This document shows, piece by piece, positions 1 through 5,065 of a DNA stretch of 5,065 nucleotides (the first letter of the stretch is position 1; each line of letters begins with the position of its first letter). The DNA lies in assembly GCA_036264235.1 (NCBI GenBank), contig DATARH010000139.1, forward strand, positions 1 to 5,065, written 5' to 3'. Position numbers and translations under genes: made by a program. The notes under the pieces are model-generated. The model searched no databases, was not told where the DNA came from, and saw only the letters and a program-made list of their open reading frames with translations. The stretch is from DATARH01 sp036264235. GTDB taxonomy: Bacteria > Pseudomonadota > Alphaproteobacteria > ATCC43930 > CGMCC-115725.

Positions 1-1233
1 CCGTCGAGCGCGGCGGTCTACCTGCCGAACGGCAAGCCGCCGCAGGCCGGCGACGTCTTCCGCCAGACCGACCTCGCCGCGTCGCTGCAATACATGGCCG
101 ACGAGGAAAAGGCCGCTGCCAGCCGCAGCGCCAACGGACGCAGCCGCGAGGCGGGGCTCGAAGCCGCGCGCGGCGCCTTCTATCGCGGCGACATCGCGAA
201 GAAGATTGTCGCCTTCATGAAGGAACAGGGCGGGTTGCTGTCGGCCGAGGACCTCGCCGACTACCATTCGCCGGTCGGCCCGGCCGAGAGCCGCCGCTTC
301 GGCGACCTCGAAGTCTTCACCTGCGGCGCCTGGTGCCAGGGCCCGGTGCTGCTGCAGACGCTGGCGCTGCTCGAAGGCACCGACCTGAAGGCGCTCGGCC
401 ACAACAGCGCCGATTACGTGCACCACCTGACCGAGGCACTGAAGCTCGCCTTCGCCGACCGCGAGGCCTATTACACCGACCCGGCCACCGGCCAGGTGCC
501 GCTGCCGACGCTGATCTCGTCGGAATATGCGGCCGAGCGGAGGAAGTCGATCGACCCGCAGGAGGCCTGGCCCGAGATGCCGCCTCCCGGCGACCTTGGC
601 GGTCAGAACCCGAAGCTGCGCGAAAGCAAGCCGAACCCGTTCCCGGAGCCCGACACCTCCTATGTCTGCGTCGCCGACCGCTGGGGCAATCTGTTCTCGG
701 CCACGCCGAGCGACGGTTCCTACGGCTCCCCGATCGTGCCCGGCACAGGGTTCATTCCGTCGAACCGTGGCTCGCAGTCACGGCCCGACCCGCGCCACCC
801 GGCCGGCGTCGCGCCCGGCAAGCGGCCGCGGCTGACCCCGAACCCGGCGCTGGCGATCAAGGGCGGCGACCAGTTCCTGCCGTTCGGCACACCGGGCGGC
901 GATGTCCAGACCCAGGCGATGCTGCAGGTGCTGCTCAACATCTTCGTGCACGGCCAGGACGTGCAGAGCGCGATCGAGAACCCGCGCTTCGCCAGCTACA
1001 GCTATCCCTCCTCCTTCGCGCCCTACGACTACTATCCGGGCCGGCTCAGCCTCGAAGGCCGCTACCCGGAAGAGGTCACGGCCGAACTGGCGCGGCGCGG
1101 CCACAAGGTCGAGCGCTGGCCCGACTGGATCTGGCTCGCCGGCGCGGTCTGCGCGATCCGCTCCGACAGGAAGCGCGGTGTCATGGAAGCCGGCGCCGAC
1201 CCGCGGCGGGCCGCCTACGCCTTGGGGTGGTGA
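1..1233 (+). CDS. Gamma-glutamyltransferase-like Ntn hydrolase, 5'-truncated by window edge
   Basis: The last 410 residues of a gamma-glutamyltransferase (GGT) family proenzyme. The frame is open from base 1, so the true start lies outside the window; the ATG at 94 is internal. GGTs cleave themselves before a Thr, which then acts as nucleophile on gamma-glutamyl substrates such as glutathione, usually in the periplasm. Here the DTSYVCVAD motif puts that Thr at visible residue 219 (codon 655-657). The 192 residues from it to the stop match the usual small-subunit length (about 190 in E. coli). The oxyanion Gly-Gly is kept in GTPGGD (residues 296-301), and PGTGF plus PGKRP are also family hallmarks. 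Position-by-position comparison with E. coli GGT from memory suggests Ser for T409, Gly for N411 and Leu-Thr for S462-S463. The enzyme may therefore be a YwrD-like or acylase-like relative with another acyl specificity. Family assignment is firm; substrate is unknown. Confidence 0.93.
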   Translation, partial: PSSAAVYLPNGKPPQAGDVFRQTDLAASLQYMADEEKAAASRSANGRSREAGLEAARGAFYRGDIAKKIVAFMKEQGGLLSAEDLADYHSPVGPAESRRFGDLEVFTCGAWCQGPVLLQTLALLEGTDLKALGHNSADYVHHLTEALKLAFADREAYYTDPATGQVPLPTLISSEYAAERRKSIDPQEAWPEMPPPGDLGGQNPKLRESKPNPFPEPDTSYVCVADRWGNLFSATPSDGSYGSPIVPGTGFIPSNRGSQSRPDPRHPAGVAPGKRPRLTPNPALAIKGGDQFLPFGTPGGDVQTQAMLQVLLNIFVHGQDVQSAIENPRFASYSYPSSFAPYDYYPGRLSLEGRYPEEVTAELARRGHKVERWPDWIWLAGAVCAIRSDRKRGVMEAGADPRRAAYALGW

Positions 1234-1235
1234 TC

Positions 1236-1313
1236 GTCAGCGCCGAGCCGAAGCAGGCTGCGGCGGCGCCGGTGCTCGCACACGAGTGTTGCGAATGCGC
1301 GGCTCTGGCTGAC
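1236..1313. repeat. Interrupted inverted repeat just after the GGT stop codon
   Basis: GTCAGC (1236-1241) pairs perfectly with GCTGAC (1308-1313). After a small internal loop, GAGCCG (1245-1250) pairs with CGGCTC (1300-1305). The enclosed 49 bases can fold further, for example CTCG-CACA-CGAG at 1275-1286. The element begins two bases after the GGT stop codon, so it could be a structured 3' untranslated region or a transcript end. There is no U-tract after it, so I do not call it an intrinsic terminator. It could be chance in GC-rich DNA. Confidence 0.35.
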
Positions 1314-1328
1314 TTCTGTGACTAATCC

Positions 1329-1359
1329 GTCGAGTAGTTTACGTTTCTCGACAATCGAG
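1329..1359. repeat. Two mutually exclusive short hairpins sharing one arm
   Basis: GTCGAG (1329-1334) and CTCGAC (1347-1352) form a perfect 6-bp inverted repeat with a 12-base loop. CTCGA (1347-1351) can instead pair with TCGAG (1355-1359) across a 3-base loop. The middle arm is shared, so only one stem can form at a time. The element lies between the GGT gene and the small ORF at 1472. Function is unknown; it may be an operator, an RNA switch or coincidence. Confidence 0.25.
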
Positions 1360-1471
1360 GCGCGCGCTTCAACAATTCCGGTAAATAAAATTACAGGACG
1401 ATCTCGTACAGCGTGATGTTTTCTCTGCGGACGACTGGCGAAGAGCCGGTTCGATTACGGGGTTCCGTCAG

Positions 1472-1660
1472 ATGATTTGTCCGGGAACGCAAAACGACTG
1501 CGACAATCCGGGATGCCGCCACGGCGGCTGCCAGGGCCGCTTGCCTCAGTTGCCACTGTTTCAGGCAATTCAGGCAATGGACTCGGCTACACCCGCGGCG
1601 CAACCGATGCCGGCGCGAGCGAAGGTTTCCGCCGAAGCGGCCGAACGGCTCGCCGCCTAG
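1472..1660 (+). CDS. Possible small Cys-rich protein (62 aa), function unknown
   Basis: A 62-residue ORF that I cannot assign to a named family. The N-terminal third carries four Cys (residues 3, 10, 15 and 20, spaced C-x6-C-x4-C-x4-C), with the segment DCDNPGCRHGGCQGR. The rest is Ala/Pro-rich and ends in a charged Ala-rich tail. There is no signal peptide or membrane segment. The Cys cluster could bind a metal such as zinc, but this is inference. A weak ribosome-binding candidate (ACGGGG, 1457-1462) lies 9 bases before the ATG. Third-position G/C is roughly 70 percent by hand count, lower than that of the neighbouring genes but above random for this locally AT-richer stretch. Its TAG stop overlaps the stop of the opposing membrane-protein gene in a shared CTAG. 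The short Gly/Cys/Arg segment looks like small hypothetical proteins of bradyrhizobia as I remember them, but I could not verify that. Confidence 0.4.
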   Translation: MICPGTQNDCDNPGCRHGGCQGRLPQLPLFQAIQAMDSATPAAQPMPARAKVSAEAAERLAA

Positions 1661-2175
1661 CCTCCGGTCGGCTCTTTCGTCAGGATGGCTGGGGCGGCGC
1701 GGCGGGGCAGCCCGACCGCCAGCGTCGTGAGCAGGGCCTGTACGATCGCGTTCCAGCCGATGAAAAGGAGAAAGCTGTAGGCGTAGATCTGCCGGTCGCT
1801 GCCGTCGAAGGTCCAGACCATCCGCAGCCCGAGGGTGGCGACGAGCATAATTGCGGCGAAGGCCCATTCGCCGATCGCCTTGGACGGGCGGGCTGCACGC
1901 TGGCGAAACGCGAGCCACGCCAGCGGCAGCGCCGCCACCACGAGCAAACCCAGGCTGATCGCCGCCCAGGTCTCGAACCGGGCTTGTCGGATCGCTCGCA
2001 TCGCCACCAGGGCCCAGAGGCCCAACTCCGGTGCGGCCAGCCAGCTGGCAAGCAGGTAGGAGACGCCGCACAACGAGATCAGGACGAGCGGAAAGCTTGG
2101 GCTGAACAGCAGTTGGAGGAAGTCGGCCAACGCCCTGCCCCGGCTCCTCGCCGGAGCCGTCTTGGCGGTTTGCAT
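1657..2175 (-). CDS. Four-helix integral membrane protein, function unknown
   Basis: A 172-residue hydrophobic protein of no family I recognise. Four membrane segments are visible at about residues 28-48, 70-91, 103-121 and 130-155. A basic, Arg/Lys-containing N-terminus (residues 1-15) precedes the first helix, and the loops are short and Arg-rich (e.g. RQRAARPSK at 91-99). The positive N-terminus and Arg-rich second loop suggest both face the cytoplasm with an even number of crossings. The start at 2173-2175 is supported by a strong purine-rich ribosome site (GGAGGGGGAG) a few bases upstream. The alternating hydrophobic pattern and this ribosome site make it the real gene here, rather than the longer frames that overlap it. 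It is divergent from the secreted protein at 2363 and convergent with the small ORF ending at 1660. No catalytic motif is visible. Confidence 0.75.
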   Translation of the reverse strand: MQTAKTAPARSRGRALADFLQLLFSPSFPLVLISLCGVSYLLASWLAAPELGLWALVAMRAIRQARFETWAAISLGLLVVAALPLAWLAFRQRAARPSKAIGEWAFAAIMLVATLGLRMVWTFDGSDRQIYAYSFLLFIGWNAIVQALLTTLAVGLPRRAAPAILTKEPTGG

Positions 2176-2278
2176 CTGCTCCCCCTCCCGCTCCGACCTT
2201 GCTCAAACTTACCCCCACCGCCAGCCATGTCCGAAACGGTTTGGTTGAGATAAGGGCATGAGAGCTGCCGCACCGCGC

Positions 2279-2303
2279 GGAACGCCCGGCGGCCGGCGGC
2301 GTT
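2279..2303 (+). promoter_or_regulatory. Candidate EcfG-type general stress promoter
   Basis: GGAAC (2279-2283) and CGTT (2300-2303) are separated by exactly 16 bases. This is the GGAAC-N16/17-CGTT consensus known for the alphaproteobacterial general-stress sigma factor EcfG, which is controlled by the PhyR-NepR pathway. It points toward the secreted-protein gene and would start transcription near 2310, giving a leader of about 50 bases before the ATG at 2363. No convincing sigma-70 promoter was seen in the same gap. The AACGCC/GGCGTT inverted repeat over the same bases is probably incidental. Confidence 0.6.
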
Positions 2304-2362
2304 GGCTGCCAGCGGCCGCGACGTGCCCGCTCCAGGATCCAGGTCAAAACCGGAGAACGAAT

Positions 2363-2695
2363 ATGAGGAATAGGCTGATCGGCCTTGCGGTTGTCGGCGC
2401 CATGACGATCGCGAGCTCGGCTGCGGCATTGGCGCAGATATGCCCGGCCGGATATGTGTTGCAGGCTGGCGCGTGCTATCCCGCGCCAGCGACCCCGGGC
2501 GGCGTCGTCGCGGGCGCGGCCAATGCCGCCGGCGCGATTGTCGGCGGCGCCGTCAATACCGCCGGAGCGATTGCCGGCGGCGCGGTCAACACGGCCGGTG
2601 CGATCGTCGGCGGGACGGTCGGCGCGGTCGCGCCGCCGCCGGCCTGCCCGGTGGGCATGGTTCTCTACGCCGACAGGTGCTACCCGGCCCGTTGA
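2363..2695 (+). CDS. Small secreted protein with duplicated Cys modules and Gly/Ala repeats
   Basis: A 110-residue exported protein with no function I can name. Residues 1-24 form a Sec signal peptide (basic MRNR, hydrophobic core, ALA then Gln at the likely cleavage site), leaving 86 mature residues for the periplasm or envelope. The mature part is symmetrical: a module at residues 26-41 (ICPAGYVLQAGACYPA) and another at 94-109 (ACPVGMVLYADRCYPA), each with two Cys 11 apart (27/38 and 95/106). Between them are about 3.6 copies of an 11-residue Gly/Ala repeat. Disulfides within or between modules are plausible, and the GxxxG-like spacing could support membrane or self-association; both are inference. 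The start at 2363 is preferred because it has GGAGA about 7 bases upstream and is followed at once by the signal peptide. An in-frame ATG at 2258 would add 35 Arg/Pro-rich residues before the signal and precedes the candidate promoter. An EcfG-like promoter upstream suggests stress induction. Confidence 0.85.
   Translation: MRNRLIGLAVVGAMTIASSAAALAQICPAGYVLQAGACYPAPATPGGVVAGAANAAGAIVGGAVNTAGAIAGGAVNTAGAIVGGTVGAVAPPPACPVGMVLYADRCYPAR
2510..2629 (+). repeat. Tandem 33-base repeats encoding 11-residue Gly/Ala units
   Basis: Three full units and a partial one lie inside the secreted-protein gene: AGAANAAGAIV (residues 50-60), GGAVNTAGAIA (61-71), GGAVNTAGAIV (72-82) and the partial GGTVGAV (83-89). 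The copies differ mostly at third codon positions (e.g. GTCAATACC versus GTCAACACG), so the protein sequence has been kept while the DNA drifted. Copy number could vary between strains. Confidence 0.85.
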
Positions 2696-2719
2696 CGCGA
2701 CACCACCCGATAGCGAAAA

Positions 2720-2745
2720 GGCCCCGCTCCGGCCGGAGCGGGGCC
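2720..2745 (-). terminator. Intrinsic terminator of the Liv-type operon
   Basis: A perfect 26-base palindrome with 13-base arms (GGCCCCGCTCCGG and its complement). Read on the - strand it starts 20 bases after the binding-protein stop codon and is followed directly by UUUU (complement of AAAA at 2716-2719). On the + strand it sits 24 bases after the secreted-protein stop but is followed only by TCGGTATT. It therefore best fits the - strand operon and may act weakly in both directions. Confidence 0.85.
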
Positions 2746-2765
2746 TCGGTATTGCCGGCGGGCGA

Positions 2766-4013
2766 CTAGGCCGTCAGCCAATACGGTTTGGCGAGCGCCA
2801 TGTCGGTCGGATAGACCGTTACCGGCACGCCCTTCTGCCATTGGGCGAAGACGATCGGCACATCGACCCGGCGTCCCTTCTCGTCGAACTTGATCGGTCC
2901 GGGGAAGCACTTCGCGGCCGGGCCTGAGGTCAGGTTCATCGCGCGGATCGCGTCGGCCACCTTGATCTTGTCGGCCGAGCCGGCGGCTTCCAGCGCTGCG
3001 CTGAGGATTTGGATATGGCCGTAGCCGCACAACCCGTCCTGCGTCAGCCACGGCTCCTTGGTGCGCTTCTTGAATTCGTCGATGAAGCTTTCCTGGCCCT
3101 TTATCGGCCAATTGGCGACGCTGAACAGCAGGCCCTCGAGCAGCTCGGGCCCGATCGTGGTCAGCAGTTCCGGCACGCCGAACGGCGCGCCGTTGCCGAC
3201 CATCGGCAGCTTGCCCTTGCCGAGATTGAACTCGTCGAGTTTTTCCAGAACGAGCTTGAGATCGGGCATCGCCGATGTCAGCACCAGCAGGAAATCCGGC
3301 TTGGCGGAGCGCACCTTGCTGATCAGCGGCGTCGCATCGGAGAGGGGCGGCGTGAAAATCTCGTCGACGACGGCCTTCAAACCCGCCTTGTCGAGCCCAC
3401 CGCCCTCGCGAAGCTGCTTGCCGAAACTGACCGGCGAGGCCGTGTTGTCCTGGATAATGCCGACCGTTTTCGGCCGCTTGCCGGTCGCATTCTGCGCCAG
3501 CTTGAGCGCCGTCGGTACCGTCTCGGCCGCCTGTTTGTCGGCGGTCGGCGAGGTCTGGAAGATGAATTTGAAGCCGCGGTTGGTGATCGCGTCGGAATAG
3601 CTGAGGGTCAGCCACGGCAGCTGCGCCCGTTCCGTCACCTCGGTGACGGCCAAGGTGAAGGTGCTGAGCCAAGCGCCAAAGCCGCCGGACAAATCGGGTT
3701 GATCCGACAGCAGCCGCTGCGCCGCGTTTTTCGCCTTCTCGGCCGAGTCGCCGGCATCGGCGACAATCAACTCGACCTTGGCGCCGCCGAGCGTTTTGAT
3801 CCCGCCTTGCCCGTTGATCTCGTCGCGCGCCATCTCGGCGCCCTGCCGCAGCAGCTGTCCCTGCCGCGCCCATGGTCCGGACAACGGCGCGATCATCGCC
3901 AATTTCACCGTCTTGGCTTGCGCCCAGGCGGCGCGGATACCCAGGCCGGAACCGGCCAGCGCGCCGAGCGCGAGCGCCGCATTGAGGCTGCGTCGGGTGA
4001 CTATGTTCGTCAT
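2766..4013 (-). CDS. LivK-type periplasmic substrate-binding protein of a HAAT ABC transporter
   Basis: A 415-residue solute-binding protein of the branched-chain amino acid (Peripla_BP_6, LivK-like) family. It captures a small solute in the periplasm and delivers it to the Liv-type membrane complex. Residues 1-31 form a signal peptide with an RRSLNAAL twin-arginine-like start, a hydrophobic stretch and an AWA-Q cleavage site. The mature domain opens with the family-typical KTVKLAMIAPLSGPWARQGQ, continues with EINGQGGI, and has LSYSDAITNRGFKFIFQTSP at about residues 140-160. Total length is normal for the family. The ATG at 4011-4013 has AAGGAG (4024-4029) ten bases upstream. The gene begins 25 bases after the permease-ATPase fusion, so the two are almost certainly co-transcribed, and it is followed by a strong terminator. 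LivK relatives bind leucine, other amino acids, amides, urea or aromatic acids. Sequence alone does not tell which applies here. Confidence 0.93.
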   Translation of the reverse strand: MTNIVTRRSLNAALALGALAGSGLGIRAAWAQAKTVKLAMIAPLSGPWARQGQLLRQGAEMARDEINGQGGIKTLGGAKVELIVADAGDSAEKAKNAAQRLLSDQPDLSGGFGAWLSTFTLAVTEVTERAQLPWLTLSYSDAITNRGFKFIFQTSPTADKQAAETVPTALKLAQNATGKRPKTVGIIQDNTASPVSFGKQLREGGGLDKAGLKAVVDEIFTPPLSDATPLISKVRSAKPDFLLVLTSAMPDLKLVLEKLDEFNLGKGKLPMVGNGAPFGVPELLTTIGPELLEGLLFSVANWPIKGQESFIDEFKKRTKEPWLTQDGLCGYGHIQILSAALEAAGSADKIKVADAIRAMNLTSGPAAKCFPGPIKFDEKGRRVDVPIVFAQWQKGVPVTVYPTDMALAKPYWLTA

Positions 4014-4038
4014 GTCGGGCTGTCTCCTTGCTGAACTG

Positions 4039-5065
4039 TCAGTTTGCGGTAACCGCCGCCTGCTCGACCCAGCGCTTGCCGAGATAAGCCTCGATCACCA
4101 GCGGGTTGCGGACGACATCGTCGGGTCTGCCGGCGGCGATCAGCTTGCCATGGTCGATCACGGTAAAATGGTCGACGAGCCGCACCATCGCCTGCATCGT
4201 GTGCTCGATGATCAAGACGGTGGTGCCGTCGGCGCGCACCTGCCGGATTACGCCGAGAATGCCGTCGAGATCGTCATGGCCGAGCCCGGCCAGTGTCTCG
4301 TCGAGGAGGATGAGGCGCGGCTGCGACACCAGCGCCCGGGCCAATTCCATCAGGCGCAATTCACGCGTCGTCAGCCCGCCGGCGATCGCCTCCGCGCGGT
4401 GACCAAGCCCGATGCGGTCGAGCGCGGCGAGCGCCATCCTGCGCGCCGCCGCATCGTCGGGAGCGCGGACAAAGGCGCCTACGATCACGTTTTCGAGGAG
4501 CGTCATGCGCGGGAAGGCGCGCACGACCTGGAAGGTGCGCCCGATGCCGCGGCGACAGACCCGGTTCGGCATCAGACCGATCAGCGGTTCGCCGGCGAAG
4601 GCGATTGTGCCGCTGTCGGGCGCGAGGAAGCCGTTGATCACGTTGAACAGCGTCGTCTTGCCGGCGCCGTTCGGGCCGATGATGCCGTAGAGGCCGCCTT
4701 CCGGGACCGTCAGGTCGATGCCGTCTAAGGCGCGCAACCCGCCGAAGGAAATGCCGACGCCGCGCAGCACCAAAAGGTCGGCGGTAATGGTGGTGCGCTC
4801 GCGCGGCAGCGGCACAACAATCGCCGCAGGCCGTACCGACTCTGGCGGTTCTACCTGCCGCTTCCAGAACCGGTCCAGGACATGCCAATAGACCCCTTCC
4901 GGCGCCAGGAGGATGATCGCGATAATCGCGACGCCATAGACAACGCCCTGGATGCCTGGCAGCACGCTGCCGAGTTCGGCGTTGAGGCCCTCGGCCAGCG
5001 GCACCAGCACCATCGCGCCGATCACTGGGCCCCAAAGGCTGCCGACCCCGCCGAACAACGCCAGG
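4039..5065 (-). CDS. LivM-LivG fusion (permease C-terminus plus ATPase), 5'-truncated by window edge
   Basis: A single open frame joins the end of a LivM-type permease to a complete LivG-type ATPase; the start lies beyond base 5065. Numbering is from the Leu codon at 5056-5058. Residues 2-58 are the LivM tail, with FGGVGSLWGPVIGA, two membrane segments and the ending LLAPEGVYW. A linker of about 35 residues follows with no internal Met. The ATPase domain starts near residue 95: Walker A GPNGAGKTT (128-136, bases 4651-4677), Q-loop Gln177 in RTFQVVRAFP, Walker B LILLDE (249-254) and H-loop His286. The ABC signature is not LSGGQ but GGLTTRELRLMELARAL, and Walker B continues LLDET instead of LLDEP. 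The conserved GRTFQ and VRNPLVIEAYLG ending are typical LivG. It drives uptake of the ligand brought by the binding protein encoded next door. LivH and LivF partners are not in the window. Such fusions occur in rhizobial genomes. Confidence 0.92.
   Translation of the reverse strand, partial: LALFGGVGSLWGPVIGAMVLVPLAEGLNAELGSVLPGIQGVVYGVAIIAIILLAPEGVYWHVLDRFWKRQVEPPESVRPAAIVVPLPRERTTITADLLVLRGVGISFGGLRALDGIDLTVPEGGLYGIIGPNGAGKTTLFNVINGFLAPDSGTIAFAGEPLIGLMPNRVCRRGIGRTFQVVRAFPRMTLLENVIVGAFVRAPDDAAARRMALAALDRIGLGHRAEAIAGGLTTRELRLMELARALVSQPRLILLDETLAGLGHDDLDGILGVIRQVRADGTTVLIIEHTMQAMVRLVDHFTVIDHGKLIAAGRPDDVVRNPLVIEAYLGKRWVEQAAVTAN

Noticed and set aside
94..96. ATG at 94 as the GGT start
   Set aside because: The frame is open back to base 1, and the residues before it (GDVFRQTDLAASLQYM) fit the GGT large subunit. 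A start here would leave only about half of that subunit.
1348..1376. Sigma-70-like TCGACA-N17-AACAAT toward the small ORF
   Set aside because: The -10 box matches only four of six bases and sits among overlapping hairpins. This is too weak to list as a promoter.
1430..1470. Possible tRNA 3' end around GGTTCGATT (1448-1456)
   Set aside because: The bases flanking the putative T-loop do not form a five-pair stem, and no D or anticodon arm could be found on either strand.
1477..2253. Long + strand ORF (258 codons)
   Set aside because: It runs antisense to the membrane-protein gene, its translation is rich in Arg, Gln and Gly without a domain, and it lacks a ribosome site. It is a typical GC-rich shadow frame.
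2258..2260. Upstream in-frame ATG for the secreted protein
   Set aside because: It would place 35 Arg/Pro-rich residues before a clear signal peptide and lies upstream of the candidate promoter. The ATG at 2363 has a good ribosome site.
1391..2347. Long - strand ORF (318 codons) spanning the membrane-protein gene
   Set aside because: It reads the 1657-2175 gene in another frame with Arg/Pro/Gly-rich, low-complexity translation. The 172-residue frame has a strong ribosome site and clear membrane helices, so this is a shadow.
2680..3873. 397-codon - strand ORF over the binding-protein gene
   Set aside because: It is a shifted frame of the same strand with Arg/Gly-rich translation. The 415-residue frame has a signal peptide and family motifs.
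3009..4034. 341-codon + strand ORF opposite the binding-protein gene
   Set aside because: It is antisense to a well-supported gene and has no recognisable domain or start signals.
3778..4728. 316-codon + strand ORF across the operon junction
   Set aside because: It is antisense to both Liv-type genes and reads through their intergenic ribosome site. Its composition matches a shadow.

Overview
The window is GC-rich DNA from what looks like an alphaproteobacterium, probably Hyphomicrobiales (Bradyrhizobium-like) or a relative. The reasons are the strong G/C bias at third codon positions, a branched-chain amino acid type (HAAT/Liv) ABC transport operon of the kind these genomes carry in many copies, and a sequence matching the alphaproteobacterial EcfG general-stress promoter (GGAAC-N16-CGTT). 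The lineage is an inference; no rRNA or other marker gene is present.

Left part (1-1233, + strand): the 3' two-thirds of a gamma-glutamyltransferase-like Ntn hydrolase. It includes the whole catalytic small subunit starting at the nucleophile Thr, but several residues that grip the gamma-glutamyl group in classical GGT are replaced. Positions 1234-1471 hold no convincing gene. They contain an extended inverted repeat directly after the stop codon, two competing short hairpins, and a locally AT-richer block. A small Cys-rich ORF (1472-1660, +) may be real.

Middle part (1657-2695): a four-helix membrane protein of unknown function on the - strand (1657-2175) meets the small ORF tail to tail, with both stop codons sharing one CTAG. 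It is divergent from a small secreted protein (2363-2695, +). That protein has a Sec signal peptide, two matching 16-residue Cys modules, and an intervening run of 11-residue Gly/Ala repeats. The EcfG-like promoter lies about 60 bases upstream of its start, suggesting a stress-induced envelope protein.

Right part (2696-5065, - strand): the 3' end of an ABC uptake operon. It comprises a LivM-LivG permease-ATPase fusion (cut by the window edge) and, 25 bases downstream, a LivK-type periplasmic substrate-binding protein. The operon ends in a perfect 26-base palindrome followed by four U residues in the - strand transcript. The binding protein would deliver an amino acid or similar small solute to the membrane complex, with ATP hydrolysis by the LivG domain. 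The LivH and LivF partners would be expected outside the window.

No CRISPR array, tRNA, rRNA or insertion sequence was seen. The window does not show a clear multi-gene novel system. The least explained items are the stress-promoter-linked small secreted protein and the region between 1234 and 1660.
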